DNA of 64,000 bases, taken from NCBI RefSeq assembly GCF_001665575.1, contig NZ_LZSU01000022.1, positions 62,001-126,000 on the forward strand, in the 5' to 3' direction. This document shows positions 19,372 through 31,641 of the stretch, in pieces. A model generated the notes under the pieces. That model had not been told where the DNA came from and searched no databases. It saw only the letters and a program-made list of their open reading frames with translations. The position numbers and the translations under genes are program-made. This stretch comes from Mycobacterium sp. 852013-51886_SCH5428379. Lineage in GTDB: Bacteria; Actinomycetota; Actinomycetes; Mycobacteriales; Mycobacteriaceae. Within the stretch, counting starts at the first letter, position 1; every line of letters begins with the position of its first letter.

Positions 19372-20169
19372 ATGAATTCACCCGGTGTTGACGCGATGAC
19401 CCACCAATCAGGACGTCTCGCCGGCAAATCGGCAGTGGTCACCGGAGCGGCATTCGGCATCGGTCGCGCGACCGCCGAACTCTTCGCCCGCGAGGGCGCC
19501 CGCATCGTGGCGACCGATATCCAGGCCGAACCGCTGCTCGCGCTGGCCGACCAGTTGCGGAACGCGGGGACGGAGGTCGAGACCGTCGTCGGCGACGTCT
19601 CCGTCGAGGCCGACGCGCGGCGAATGATCACGGCGGCGACCGAGCGCTTCGGCCGTCTCGACGTGCTCGTCGCCAACGCCGGCATCATCCCGCTCGGCGA
19701 TGTCATGGAGATGAGCGCCTCCGACTGGGACCAGGTCATGGCGGTCGACGGGCGCGGCATGTTTCTCACGTGCAAATTCGCCATCGGGGCCATGCTCGAG
19801 ACGGGCGGCGGCTCGATCGTCTGTCTGTCCTCGATCTCCGGACTCGCCGGACAGAAGCGCCAGGCCGCCTACGGGCCCGCCAAATACGTCGCCACCGGTC
19901 TGACTCAGCACCTGGCGGTCGAGTGGGCCGACCGCGGCATCAGGGTCAACGCAGTCGCCCCGGGCACGATCCGCACCGAACGCGTCCAGCAACTCCCCGA
20001 CGAGCCCGGCGGAGCGGAGTATCTGGCAGCGATCGAGAGCATGCACCCAATGGGACGCATCGGTGAGCCGGCAGAGGTGGCCAAGGCCATCGTCTTCCTC
20101 GCCTCCGACGACGCCTCCTTCATCACCGGCGCCGTGCTGCCCGTCGACGGCGGATACCTCGCACAGTAG
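19372..20169 (+). CDS. short-chain dehydrogenase/reductase
   Basis: 265-residue classical SDR using NAD(P)H. Cofactor motif TGAAFGIG near residue 24, NAG in LVANAGI, and the catalytic Ser with Tyr-Gly-Pro-Ala-Lys (SSISGLAGQKRQAAYGPAK). The C-terminus ITGAVLPVDGGYLAQ is typical of FabG-like enzymes. ATG at 19396 (MTHQSGRL) is an alternative start nearer the usual SDR length. Substrate unknown; it stands alone between the cutinase gene and an AT-richer gap. Confidence 0.85.
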   Translation: MNSPGVDAMTHQSGRLAGKSAVVTGAAFGIGRATAELFAREGARIVATDIQAEPLLALADQLRNAGTEVETVVGDVSVEADARRMITAATERFGRLDVLVANAGIIPLGDVMEMSASDWDQVMAVDGRGMFLTCKFAIGAMLETGGGSIVCLSSISGLAGQKRQAAYGPAKYVATGLTQHLAVEWADRGIRVNAVAPGTIRTERVQQLPDEPGGAEYLAAIESMHPMGRIGEPAEVAKAIVFLASDDASFITGAVLPVDGGYLAQ

Positions 20170-20364
20170 CGTTTTGCTGCTGTGACCTGCTAGTTGCTAC
20201 ATCTGCAAAGTGATGTTGATTACGTCCATCAGACGCAGCATTCGGCCAACTTCGGTTCGCGTCCGACATGGCATCTGAGCTGCACAATGCGCTCATAGGT
20301 GGAGTTACTGGCATAGCAGTCTCTTGTTTATGCAAACTGTAACCAAATCGCGTGTCGTCATTGC

Positions 20365-20392
20365 TTGACTCCGCCCGCCACCGCGCTACGCT
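20365..20392 (+). promoter_or_regulatory. candidate sigma-A-type promoter
   Basis: TTGACT (20365-20370), a 16-bp spacer and TACGCT (20387-20392) lie in the AT-richer gap after the SDR gene. Initiation would fall near 20399, about 24 bases before the GTG of the small membrane-protein gene. The rest of 20170-20422 shows no gene. Confidence 0.45.
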
Positions 20393-20422
20393 CGTCATGA
20401 TCAGCCTGCCTGGGGTGGTGCT

Positions 20423-20674
20423 GTGCGAGGAATCTGTGGCAACGACGAGACGGCGGACGACGACATGCTGATGCTCACGCAACCTGGGGTTACCGAGAGC
20501 GTCACCCGACCTACCCTCATGCCGCCGCCGTACCCTCTGCCGCTCGAATGCGATGACGTCGTCGACACCGACAAAAAGGCGGGACTGTTCACCACTGCCG
20601 CGGCGCTGGCGATCGTGGCCGGCACGTGCGCACTTGTCGGTAGTGGCATCAAGGCGGTCAGCGCGCTGTCGTGA
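20423..20674 (+). CDS. small membrane protein, unknown function
   Basis: 83 residues from GTG at 20423, or 69 from ATG at 20465. The N-terminal half is polar and Pro-rich (PTLMPPPYPLPLECDD). The C-terminal half is a clear hydrophobic helix (GLFTTAAALAIVAGTCALVG) followed by SGIKAVSALS. Third codon positions are mostly G or C, supporting real coding. A plausible promoter precedes it and the zinc-ribbon SDR gene follows after 55 bases on the same strand, so the two may be co-expressed. I do not recognise a family. Confidence 0.6.
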   Translation: MRGICGNDETADDDMLMLTQPGVTESVTRPTLMPPPYPLPLECDDVVDTDKKAGLFTTAAALAIVAGTCALVGSGIKAVSALS

Positions 20675-20729
20675 GGCGGCCGTCGCCGACGATTCGGGAC
20701 CTAGGCCCGCAGCGCCGTACTCTTCCCCG

Positions 20730-22184
20730 GTGAACGCGATCGACCCCGACAAGCTCGAGATGTGCCTGCAGGTGCTGGCCGACGTTCAGTCGCTACCGCC
20801 CGAGCATCCCGACGCCGTCGCCGTGCGTCGGGCGACCGCAGGCATCTTCAAGTCGGTGCGCAAAGCCCGTCGGCACGCCAAGCGTGATGCCGTGGCGGCG
20901 GCCGACCGGGCCGTCATCGCCGCCACCGCCACGGCGGCGCCCGGCCGCATCGACGACGAGACCGCGGGTCTGCCGTTGGTGTCGACCGCGCCCGGGGCGA
21001 CTGCGGGCACCCTGCTGCGCTCGCGCGCCTGCTACATCTGCAAGACCCACCACACCGTCGTCGATGCCTTCTACCACCAACTCTGTCCGGACTGCGCCGC
21101 GCTCAACCACGCCAAACGCGACGCCCGCACCGACCTGACCGGCAAGCACGCGCTCCTCACCGGGGGCCGCGCCAAGATCGGCATGTACATCGCGTTGCGA
21201 CTGCTCCGCGACGGCGCCCACACCACCATCACCACCCGCTTCCCGAACGACGCGGTGCGGCGCTTCGCCTCGATGCCCGACAGCGCCGACTGGCTGCACC
21301 GGCTGCGCGTCGTCGGCATCGACCTGCGGGACCCCGCCCAGGTCGTCGCCCTCGCCGACACCGTGGCCGCCCGCGGCCCGCTCGACATCCTGATCAACAA
21401 TGCGGCCCAGACGGTGCGCCGCGCACCCGGTTCCTACGCGGCACTCGTCGAAGCGGAGAAGACCCCGGCGCCCGAGCTCGTCGACGTGGTCAGTTTCGAC
21501 CGCGTCAGTGACGCCCACCCGGCCGCGCTGGCGGGAAGCCTGGCGACCCACCACACTCCGCACGCGCCGTCTTCTCCCGGGTCGCTTCGCTCCTGCCCTC
21601 CGGTGTCGGAGTTGGCACTGGCCGCCCGCAGTGCGTCCCCGGAGCGGATCGCCGCGGGAACCGCCATCGACGCAGGCGGAATGCTGCCCGACACCGCACC
21701 GGTCAACAGCTGGACCCAGCGTGTGCACGAGGTCGACGCGATGGAACTGCTCGAGGTGCAGCTGTGCAACCAGACGGCGCCGTTCATCCTGGTCAGTCGA
21801 CTGCGGCCGGCCATGGCCGCCTCACCGGCCCGCCGCAAGTACATCGTGAACGTCTCGGCCATGGAAGGGCAGTTCAGCCGGGCCTACAAGGGACCCGGCC
21901 ACCCGCACACCAACATGGCCAAGGCCGCACTGAACATGCTCACCCGCACCAGTGCCGGCGAAATGCTCGAGCGCGACGGCATTCTCATGACGGCTGTCGA
22001 CACCGGCTGGATCACCGACGAGCGTCCGCATCCGACGAAGCTGCGGCTCGCGGACGAAGGCTTCCACGCGCCACTCGACCTCGTCGACGGGGCGGCCCGG
22101 GTCTACGACCCCATCGTGCGCGGCGAAGCGGGCGAAGACCTGTACGGCTGCTTCCTCAAGGACTATTCGCCTGCGAAGTGGTGA
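20730..22184 (+). CDS. SDR-fold protein with N-terminal zinc-ribbon-like motif
   Basis: 484 residues from GTG at 20730. Residues 1-130 form a helical, basic region ending in a four-Cys motif, CYIC (101-104) and CPDC (119-122), suggesting one bound zinc. Residues 135-484 are an SDR fold: TGGRAKIG (144-151) for cofactor, INNAAQ (222-227), and Ser376 in VNVSAMEG. At the catalytic site the motif reads HTNMAKAAL: Lys398 is present but Thr394 stands where Tyr should be, and the Ser-to-Lys spacing is longer than normal. Activity as a standard oxidoreductase is therefore doubtful. It is convergent with the lytic transglycosylase gene without a gap. Confidence 0.82.
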   Translation: MNAIDPDKLEMCLQVLADVQSLPPEHPDAVAVRRATAGIFKSVRKARRHAKRDAVAAADRAVIAATATAAPGRIDDETAGLPLVSTAPGATAGTLLRSRACYICKTHHTVVDAFYHQLCPDCAALNHAKRDARTDLTGKHALLTGGRAKIGMYIALRLLRDGAHTTITTRFPNDAVRRFASMPDSADWLHRLRVVGIDLRDPAQVVALADTVAARGPLDILINNAAQTVRRAPGSYAALVEAEKTPAPELVDVVSFDRVSDAHPAALAGSLATHHTPHAPSSPGSLRSCPPVSELALAARSASPERIAAGTAIDAGGMLPDTAPVNSWTQRVHEVDAMELLEVQLCNQTAPFILVSRLRPAMAASPARRKYIVNVSAMEGQFSRAYKGPGHPHTNMAKAALNMLTRTSAGEMLERDGILMTAVDTGWITDERPHPTKLRLADEGFHAPLDLVDGAARVYDPIVRGEAGEDLYGCFLKDYSPAKW

Positions 22185-23843
22185 TCACTGCACGGGACGG
22201 AGCACCACGATGCCGGGGATGGACCGCAGGTAGTCCTCCAGCGGGCTGTCGACGACCTTGTTCTCCCTCTCGAGGGACGACGCGTGGCGCAGGACGGGTC
22301 CGTCCGGACCGGCGACGAAGATGCCGACGTGGGTGACGTCGAGGCCACCGTCGGGGGAGTAGGCCCCGATGTAGTCACCGGTGCGCAACCGGCTGAGCAC
22401 GCCGCCGTCGACGTCGCGGCTGGGGATGTAGGACAGCGTGCGCGTGACCACGGGCAGCCCGGGTAGGTAGACACCGCCCGAGTCCTTCTGATTCAGATCC
22501 TTCGTGACGCGAATCGCCTTGTCGCTCAGCGTATTCGTGACGTCGTCGGCGACAGTGGGCGCTACCGTCGACCAGTCGGTGAAGAAGTGCTTCCTGGTCT
22601 GGAAGCCGACGACGCCGTCGCGGTACCGGACGCCGACCAGCTCGTCGAAGAACGCCTCGCGGGTGTCGGAACGTTTGAGCGCCTCGACGTAGTCGGCGTA
22701 GGTGAAGCAGTCGACCCTCTCCAGATCCACGACCAGCTGTTCGGGCACCATCGCCGAACCGATGAGGCTGTTTGCGCCGTAAGGGATTCCGAGGAACTGC
22801 CGCGACAGGGCATCGGAGCGTTCCGGACTGCCTGCCGACGGTTGGCCGGCCCGGAACGCCAGCATCCGTTCCAGCGCTCGCAGGCTTCGGTTGGACATCC
22901 GATCGGCCGACAGCGCGTCAGGATGACGTCTGAGAAATTCAGCGACCGGAAGCGGTGACCGTTCCGCGTAACCGGTGGGCAGCACGATGTCGCCGGCGAC
23001 GGTGTTGACGTACACGTCCCACCGGTAGAAGCCGGCGATCGCAGCAGGGTCGGCGGCGAGGACCTCGGCGTAATCGCGGACCGCCCGGACGTAGTTGTTC
23101 GAGTTGTTGTACCGGAACAGCGCCGCCTCTGGGTTCCGGGCGAACCCATGGCTGGCGAGGAAGCGGCCGGCCGCCGCGATGCTGTCGCGCGGGGAGCCGA
23201 TGTCGCCGCCCTGACCGTGGATGGCCCAGGTCGACGGCATGAACTGCATCGGCCCCTGCGCCCCGGCCGAACTGGACCCCTCGATGCGCCCGAACGCGGT
23301 CTCGATGAAGTTGATCGCCGCCAGATAGTTCCATCCGACGCCGGATGCGGCCTCGGTCGCCCGGTAGTGCGCCATCAACTCGTCGAGCGGTTCGGGCGGG
23401 CGAATACGCCACGCGGGCAGCGTGTCTCGGGTGCTCACGTCCGGGCCCATCGCGGAGAGCTGCCGGCGGGCGTCGATGTTGCGGTCATAGGCGGCGAGGA
23501 GTTCGGGCGGGATGCGGGGCCGTGCGACCGGGTCCCACTCGGGATGCCGGCCCAGGGCGCGGTAGGCGGCCTGCTGGCGGTGGGCGGCCGCGTCGAGAAC
23601 GTCGCCGGAGGACTTGGGGTCGCGCAGCGCACGCTCATCGGCGATGAGGTCGTCGGCCAGCCGCGCGGGGTCCATCGCCAGGACCCGGTCCGGCGCGGCC
23701 TGCGGGGCGGGTGCGGCAGCCGGAGCTTCGACCGTGGCCGGGGGTGGCGTCGATTCGGCACCGCCGCACGCGCCGACGACGACCGCCACCGACAGAGCGG
23801 CGATGCGCCGGGCCGCGGTGGCCGTCAGCCGCTGGTACTCCAC
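22185..23843 (-). CDS. lipoprotein: lytic transglycosylase fused to DUF1460 domain
   Basis: 552 residues from GTG at 23843. A lipoprotein signal with lipobox VGAC (Cys26) is followed by a Pro/Ala linker. The middle domain is an SLT/MltB-like transglycosylase ([55 protein letters not shown]). The C-terminal domain, from about residue 320, is DUF1460-like, an NlpC/P60-superfamily amidase fold with Cys in [13 protein letters not shown] and His in VTHVGIFV. Both activities would cut peptidoglycan outside the cell, one in the glycan and one in the peptide. The fusion assignment comes from motifs only. Confidence 0.8.
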   Translation of the reverse strand: MEYQRLTATAARRIAALSVAVVVGACGGAESTPPPATVEAPAAAPAPQAAPDRVLAMDPARLADDLIADERALRDPKSSGDVLDAAAHRQQAAYRALGRHPEWDPVARPRIPPELLAAYDRNIDARRQLSAMGPDVSTRDTLPAWRIRPPEPLDELMAHYRATEAASGVGWNYLAAINFIETAFGRIEGSSSAGAQGPMQFMPSTWAIHGQGGDIGSPRDSIAAAGRFLASHGFARNPEAALFRYNNSNNYVRAVRDYAEVLAADPAAIAGFYRWDVYVNTVAGDIVLPTGYAERSPLPVAEFLRRHPDALSADRMSNRSLRALERMLAFRAGQPSAGSPERSDALSRQFLGIPYGANSLIGSAMVPEQLVVDLERVDCFTYADYVEALKRSDTREAFFDELVGVRYRDGVVGFQTRKHFFTDWSTVAPTVADDVTNTLSDKAIRVTKDLNQKDSGGVYLPGLPVVTRTLSYIPSRDVDGGVLSRLRTGDYIGAYSPDGGLDVTHVGIFVAGPDGPVLRHASSLERENKVVDSPLEDYLRSIPGIVVLRPVQ

Positions 23844-23883
23844 CCGTCCGAACGTACCGCTCCCATCCAGCGTCGCTGGTCGG

Positions 23884-24084
23884 TCAGGCGTCCATGCTGC
23901 TGGACCGGTCGCCGACGAATTCCAGCACCGCGGGATCGGTCGATTCGAACCGGTCGACCTCCTCGCCCCCGTCACACGTCATCAGGGCGACGGTCAGCCG
24001 GCCGGGCCCGCGGGACACCACCGACCACAGGGCGCCGCTGTCCTCCCAGCGCCTCAACTCGGCGACCCGGTCACGGACGGTCAT
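23884..24084 (-). CDS. small conserved actinobacterial protein, unknown function
   Basis: 66 residues from ATG at 24084 ([20 protein letters not shown]). No signal or membrane helix. The pattern [20 protein letters not shown], then [11 protein letters not shown], resembles short conserved mycobacterial proteins whose role I do not know. It lies upstream of the lytic transglycosylase on the same strand, 40 bases away, and is divergent from mbtK. Confidence 0.65.
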   Translation of the reverse strand: MTVRDRVAELRRWEDSGALWSVVSRGPGRLTVALMTCDGGEEVDRFESTDPAVLEFVGDRSSSMDA

Positions 24085-24165
24085 GGATCCACCATCGCAC
24101 AGGCGTCCGACCGGGACGACGTATCCGGCCTGCGGCGATCCGGCTCCGGTAGGCTCGGCCGACAA

Positions 24166-24813
24166 ATGACCGACACCGACGAGGCGCTCAAGCCGATCCT
24201 GCCGCGCGAACTGACGTCGATCTCCGCCGAGGTCAGGGCGGTCCCCGCACCGCCGCTGCCAGTCGTGGCAGCCCCGTTCTCGGTGCGGCTCGTCGACGCG
24301 GACGCCGACTGTGAGCTGATCTCGGAGTGGATGAACCGCCCGCACCTGGTCGAGGCCTGGGAGTACCCGTGGCCACCCGAACGGTGGCGGCGATATCTGC
24401 AGGCGCAACTCGACGGGGCGTTCTCGCGGCCGCTGATAGGCAGTTTCCGCGGCACCCCGGTCGCCTATGTCGAGCTGTACCGCGCCGCCAAGGACTCCAT
24501 CGCCCCGCGCTACGACGCCGACCCGTACGACCTCGGTATGCACGTCGCGATCGCCGACGAGAAGTTCGTCAACCGGGGGCTCGGGCCGCTGCTGCTACCC
24601 CGGGTGGTGGCCAACATCTTCGAGACCGAACCGCAGTGCCGCCGCATCATGTTCGACCCGGACCACCGCAACACCGGAGCCCGCCAGGTGTGCGAGTTCG
24701 CCGGCTGTGTGTTTCTCGGCGAGCACGATATGGCCAACCGGCGCATGGCGCTCTACGCGCTGCCGCGCACGCCGGACGATGCTCCGCCGTCGCCTGAGAG
24801 TAACGAGAAGTAA
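24166..24813 (+). CDS. mbtK: lysine N-acyltransferase MbtK
   Basis: 215-residue GNAT enzyme that acylates the N6-amino group of (N6-hydroxy)lysine with a long acyl chain in mycobactin synthesis. It aligns along its length with M. tuberculosis Mbt[81 protein letters not shown], then [18 protein letters not shown]. The catalytic-region His (in LGMHVAIAD) and Asp (in DPDHRN) are kept. Start ATG at 24166. No iron box is visible upstream. The 3' end overlaps the convergent SnoaL-like gene by 61 bases. Confidence 0.93.
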   Translation: MTDTDEALKPILPRELTSISAEVRAVPAPPLPVVAAPFSVRLVDADADCELISEWMNRPHLVEAWEYPWPPERWRRYLQAQLDGAFSRPLIGSFRGTPVAYVELYRAAKDSIAPRYDADPYDLGMHVAIADEKFVNRGLGPLLLPRVVANIFETEPQCRRIMFDPDHRNTGARQVCEFAGCVFLGEHDMANRRMALYALPRTPDDAPPSPESNEK

Positions 24814-25319
24814 CCGTAGGACGGGTCATTCGCATCCGGGCAGCCCGTGGCGGTGTCCCGCGTGATGGGATGACTCAAGTCAAGACGGGACGGGTCGTCG
24901 ACGGTGGCCCAATCGGTGACGATCTTGCGTTCGCTGAACTTCCATGTGCCGTCGTGTCTTCGGTACTTGTCGAGGTAGCGGCCACCGACCGTGACGTCGA
25001 CATCGCGGCCCTTGGCCGCGAACGTGTGCGTGGCGATGCTGTAGATCTCGCCTTCGGCACGGTCACCGTCGACGGCGAAGTTCACCGTGGTGATGTGGTG
25101 TTGCATCGAGCGCAGATACGGGCGGGAGGCGATGAGCCCCTGGAGGAAGCCGTCGACTGAGCCCGTGGAGAATGCGCCGTGGTCATCCTCGGCGTCGTGG
25201 TGATATAGCCCGCGTAGCGCCTCGATATCGCCGCGATCGACGAAGCGACTGTAGCTGTGCACCAGTTTCCGGAGCTGGAACTCGTCGAGCATTTCCTGCG
25301 TCAGCGCATCAGAACTCAC
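24753..25319 (-). CDS. SnoaL/NTF2-like protein
   Basis: 188 residues from GTG at 25319. The alpha+beta-barrel fold of the SnoaL_4/NTF2-like superfamily is suggested by [46 protein letters not shown] and [20 protein letters not shown]. Members act as small dehydratases, isomerases or ligand-binding proteins; substrate unknown. The GTG overlaps the TGA of the upstream membrane-protein gene, so the pair is translationally coupled. Its 3' end overlaps mbtK by 61 bases on the opposite strand. Confidence 0.75.
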   Translation of the reverse strand: MSSDALTQEMLDEFQLRKLVHSYSRFVDRGDIEALRGLYHHDAEDDHGAFSTGSVDGFLQGLIASRPYLRSMQHHITTVNFAVDGDRAEGEIYSIATHTFAAKGRDVDVTVGGRYLDKYRRHDGTWKFSERKIVTDWATVDDPSRLDLSHPITRDTATGCPDANDPSYGYFSLLSGDGGASSGVRGSA

Positions 25320-25825
25320 GTCGACACGGTGCCATACGGCGCCATCGCACGGGCGGCATACACGGCGGCTATGGCGGAGAAGACATGCCATGCGCCGTGG
25401 TATTGCCACAGACTGTCGGGCCGGCACAGCGGCGAACCGGACCGTCCCGCGGCGTAGGCCACCAATCCCAGCGCGAAGATTCCGGCGGCCGGCACCCAGA
25501 CCGACCGCCACCGTGAGCGCCGGCTACGGGCAAGAACGGCGGCGTAAACCACTGCGGCGGCGATGATCGGCAGATCGTGCGCCGGCTTCGCCCACGACGG
25601 CTGCGGGCCGTGGAATGCGAAGCTACCGATCCCGATTGCCACGAGCACCACGGCGGCGGCCCACGCCAGCGGCGCCCGCCACCGCCTGGCCCAGCAGAGC
25701 ACGACCAACCCGGCGGCGACGTAGGCCAGGCTGGTGACGGCCAGGACGGGTTGTGCGAGCACCCCCTCGGCGATGCGCTCACAGTCCGAAAGGCCGAATT
25801 CGGTTGGAGCGGTCAGGAACCGCAT
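25316..25825 (-). CDS. CREST-superfamily membrane protein (ceramidase-like)
   Basis: 169 residues with about five or six helices. The conserved polar residues match the CREST superfamily of membrane hydrolases (alkaline ceramidase, PAQR, Per1): Ser68 and His72 in GSFAFHG (SxxxH), Asp84 in AHDLP, and His143/His147 in YHGAWH (HxxxH), plus an early DCE motif at 14-16. In that family these residues hold zinc and hydrolyse an amide of a lipid. The substrate is unknown. It is translationally coupled to the SnoaL-like gene and divergent from lnt. The assignment is motif-based. Confidence 0.65.
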   Translation of the reverse strand: MRFLTAPTEFGLSDCERIAEGVLAQPVLAVTSLAYVAAGLVVLCWARRWRAPLAWAAAVVLVAIGIGSFAFHGPQPSWAKPAHDLPIIAAAVVYAAVLARSRRSRWRSVWVPAAGIFALGLVAYAAGRSGSPLCRPDSLWQYHGAWHVFSAIAAVYAARAMAPYGTVST

Positions 25826-25869
25826 GGTCGATCACCGTAGCGTGTGGATATCGCACGAAAGGTTGGGCG

Positions 25870-29011
<3,142 letters not shown>

Positions 29012-29039
29012 CCGAGCCCCGCCCGAACTGGTTCCCACT

Positions 29040-29095
29040 CGAGTGTGAACATGTTGCGAGGAGCCGGCCCTTACTTCGCAGAGCGTTCACACTCG
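29040..29095. repeat. long inverted repeat between convergent genes
   Basis: CGAGTGTGAAC (29040-29050) is repeated in perfect inversion as GTTCACACTCG (29085-29095) across 34 bases. It lies between the 3' ends of rpfB and mbtN, so it may act as a bidirectional terminator or belong to a dispersed mycobacterial palindrome family. Confidence 0.65.
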
Positions 29096-29128
29096 CGGCG
29101 ATCCAGCTTTCTTGGCGGCGCGATTCGC

Positions 29129-30298
29129 TCAGCTGTCCCCGGTGGAGGAGTCGATCATCTCGGCGTAGGCCTCGTAGTCGGGGCGCATGGCGGCGGCCAC
29201 CAGCTCCCACAGCACCTCATCCGTGCCACCCCCGACGCGGGCGAGCTTCATATCCCGCCACCAGCGTCCCAGCGGCGTCTCGGCGGTCAGGTAGCCGGAT
29301 CCGCCGAAGATGTGCATGCACTCCGAGAGCACCTCCTCGCCCAGGCGGGCGGCGGTGACCTTCATCGCTGCGGCCGAGCGTAGGTCCAGCCGACCCTCCG
29401 CGGCGATGCCCGACAGCGCGTAGCGCAGCATGTCCACCCGCGCCTGCAGATCGGCCATCCGCATCCGCAGCGCCTGATGCTCGAACAGCGTGTGGCCGAA
29501 CTGACGTCGTTTCATCATGCGCGCCAGCGTGATCCCGATGACCCGCTGCGACGCCCCGGCGACCTGACCCGCGATGGACAGCCGCTCGTGCGCCAGTCCC
29601 CAGGAGATCGCCGCCAGCCCGGTGCCGGCCCGGGCGACCAGTGCGTCCGCGGGCACCCAGGTGTCGATGTGGACCGCGGCCGTATCCAGCGGGCCCGCCC
29701 CCACCTTGCGGTACGGCGCCTGGACCTCCACCTGGGAGGTGGGCACCGCGATGACGGCGACGTTGCCGTGCCGGCTGGTGGCATCGTGGTCCACACTGCG
29801 CGCGACCACCATGATGTGGTCCGCGATCGGCGACAGCGAGACGAACTTCTTGACCCCGCGGACCTCGAATCCATCCCGCGCCGAACGCATTTCGGTGCCG
29901 ACGATCTGCAGGTCCGATCCGCCTGACTCCTCCGAGGCGCCGATGCACAGCACCGCGTCACCGCGGATCGCCGCCTCGCAGATCCCGCGCAGGTGATCGG
30001 AGCTACCGAAGCGGCGCAGAATCGCGATCGCCGAATCGTGCAGGCTGACGCCCACGCCGATTCCTGCCGATCCCAGGCCGCCCAGCCGGATCGCCAATTC
30101 GACGAGCTTCGCGACGTCCGGGTGCTGGCCGTCGCCCCACTTCTCGGCGAACACACCGGACCGGCCGAGGTGCTCGATCAGCGCGCGCGGAAAGTGCTCC
30201 GTCGCTTCGGCGTCCGCCGTCCACGCGGCCACCTGGTCGTCGAAGGTGCGGTCCAGGAGGGTCCCGTAGTCGACGCCGGTCTCGACGGTCGCGGTCAC
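29129..30298 (-). CDS. mbtN: mycobactin acyl-ACP dehydrogenase MbtN (FadE14)
   Basis: 389-residue acyl-CoA dehydrogenase relative that introduces the double bond into the acyl chain of mycobactin while it is bound to the carrier protein MbtL. FAD-region motif [20 protein letters not shown] near residue 120. The usual C-terminal catalytic YEGT motif reads VGGGTDEV, as befits the divergent MbtN branch. Its ATG overlaps the mbtL stop by 4 bases. MbtM, the fatty-acyl-AMP ligase normally encoded between mbtL and mbtN in M. tuberculosis, is absent here. Confidence 0.87.
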   Translation of the reverse strand: MTATVETGVDYGTLLDRTFDDQVAAWTADAEATEHFPRALIEHLGRSGVFAEKWGDGQHPDVAKLVELAIRLGGLGSAGIGVGVSLHDSAIAILRRFGSSDHLRGICEAAIRGDAVLCIGASEESGGSDLQIVGTEMRSARDGFEVRGVKKFVSLSPIADHIMVVARSVDHDATSRHGNVAVIAVPTSQVEVQAPYRKVGAGPLDTAAVHIDTWVPADALVARAGTGLAAISWGLAHERLSIAGQVAGASQRVIGITLARMMKRRQFGHTLFEHQALRMRMADLQARVDMLRYALSGIAAEGRLDLRSAAAMKVTAARLGEEVLSECMHIFGGSGYLTAETPLGRWWRDMKLARVGGGTDEVLWELVAAAMRPDYEAYAEMIDSSTGDS

Positions 30299-30564
30299 GA
30301 GGTGCTGGGAACGCCCGACAGTTTGGCGGCGATCGCCGCTTCGAGGTCGCCGACCGTATCGCAGCTCAGCAGGTCCTCTTCGTCGAGGGCGACGCCGAGA
30401 CGGTCCTCGATGGCCACCATGCCCACGGCGAAGGCCACGGAGTCGAGTCCGACGTCGTCAATGAGCCGCGACTCGCGTGTCACACGGCGGACGTCGACCT
30501 GCATGTCGTCGCGCAGGATCTCGGTCAGCGCGGCGCTGACGTCCACAGGTTGTTCTGCTTGCAC
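30295..30564 (-). CDS. mbtL: mycobactin acyl carrier protein MbtL
   Basis: 89-residue acyl carrier protein. The phosphopantetheine serine is in DVGLDSVAF (near residue 41), between helix 1 ([16 protein letters not shown]) and the acidic [14 protein letters not shown]. It would hold the acyl chain for MbtN desaturation and MbtK transfer. Start is GTG at 30564. An IdeR-like box lies 26-44 bases upstream, so iron-repressed transcription of mbtL-mbtN is likely. Confidence 0.88.
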   Translation of the reverse strand: MQAEQPVDVSAALTEILRDDMQVDVRRVTRESRLIDDVGLDSVAFAVGMVAIEDRLGVALDEEDLLSCDTVGDLEAAIAAKLSGVPSTS

Positions 30565-30589
30565 GCGCAGGGACGGTACACCCCACCAT

Positions 30590-30608
30590 TCAGGTAAGGC
30601 TAGGCTTA
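30590..30608 (-). promoter_or_regulatory. candidate IdeR iron box upstream of mbtL
   Basis: The 19-base TCAGGTAAGGCTAGGCTTA matches 16 of 19 positions of the degenerate IdeR consensus TWAGGTWAGSCTWACCTWA. It sits just upstream of the GTG of mbtL, where iron-bound IdeR would block transcription. Confidence 0.7.
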
Positions 30609-30618
30609 CCCGGCGAGG

Positions 30619-31641
30619 TCACAGGTCTGAATCGAGGCTGCCGCGGTGCTCGCCGTCGTCGATCGACACGGCCGCGGGAACAGCGCCCACGCTGACGACC
30701 CCGACGTCACCGGTGAGTCCGTCGATGATGTCGAATGCCGCGCTGATGCGGTCGGCCGTGTCCACCATGACCGTCGTCACCGGCGCGCCCCGGCCCAGCT
30801 GGAACAGCCGGTCGGCGTGCGCAGGCCGGTCGCCCTGGAAGCCCCAGATGCCGTGCAGCACGGTCAGGCCCGCGGTCGGGCGGATGTCCAGCAGCGCCCG
30901 GACCGCCGCGCGGTGGACGGGCAGACCGCGGTGCAGGTCGGACGCGGCCGTGTGCAGGATCAACCGTTGCCGGGGGGCCGGCAGCGCGGGCCGGGCGAGC
31001 AGCTGTCCGTTGACCTTGCACAGCTGTGCGGCGTCCGTGCAGACCGTCTCCACGCCGGGCAGCGTGTCGAGCTCCGCGCCCACCGCGCGCGCCGCCGCTG
31101 CCGGTCCCACGGCCAGCACCATCGCCGGCACCTCCCGGTTGCGGCCGAAGAACGTGGCCCGCCTGCGGTGCCCGCCGGTGGTGCCGTCGACGCCGCAGTA
31201 GGCGGTGGCGGCGGCGAAACCGTGCGCGCGCAGTCGTTCTCCGACCGTGACGTACGCAGGCCGCCCCTCGACCCGAGCACCCCGGCTGAGCACGACCGTC
31301 ACCTGGGCCGACCGGTCCAGCGGCGTGTCGTCGAGCCCACCGGCCCACTCCAGGGTGACCAGGCCGCGGCCAAGGGAGGCGACCACCTCGGTGGCGAGCC
31401 CGGAGAGCTTCTCGGCGGTGTCGAACGCGGTGACGGTGACCGGCGGGTCCTCCGACAGGCTCAACGACACGTCGGTGCGCAGCTGGTGACGGGGGCCGAA
31501 GCCGGCGACACCGCGCAAGACCACGCTGGTGGACACCTGGTGGGTGGCGAACAGGTCGAGCAGAGTGTCGACGGCGAACCGGTCGCCACTGCGCAGGCGT
31601 TCGCCGAAGTAAGCCGTCAGTTTGAGGCGGTCGGTGCTCAC
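30619..31641 (-). CDS. DUF190 protein, two repeats
   Basis: 340 residues from GTG at 31641. Two DUF190 units are visible: residues about 1-105 (LKLTAYFGERLRSGDRFAVD, then LRGVAGFGPRH) and about 225-325 (QRLILHTAASDLHRGLPVH, then LTVLHGIWGFQGD). DUF190 proteins are PII-like and often sit next to CrcB fluoride channels; the role is unknown. The GTG overlaps the crcB stop (GTGA), coupling translation. The crcB-crcB-DUF190 order beside pgm matches Rv3069-Rv3071. Confidence 0.83.
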   Translation of the reverse strand: MSTDRLKLTAYFGERLRSGDRFAVDTLLDLFATHQVSTSVVLRGVAGFGPRHQLRTDVSLSLSEDPPVTVTAFDTAEKLSGLATEVVASLGRGLVTLEWAGGLDDTPLDRSAQVTVVLSRGARVEGRPAYVTVGERLRAHGFAAATAYCGVDGTTGGHRRRATFFGRNREVPAMVLAVGPAAAARAVGAELDTLPGVETVCTDAAQLCKVNGQLLARPALPAPRQRLILHTAASDLHRGLPVHRAAVRALLDIRPTAGLTVLHGIWGFQGDRPAHADRLFQLGRGAPVTTVMVDTADRISAAFDIIDGLTGDVGVVSVGAVPAAVSIDDGEHRGSLDSDL

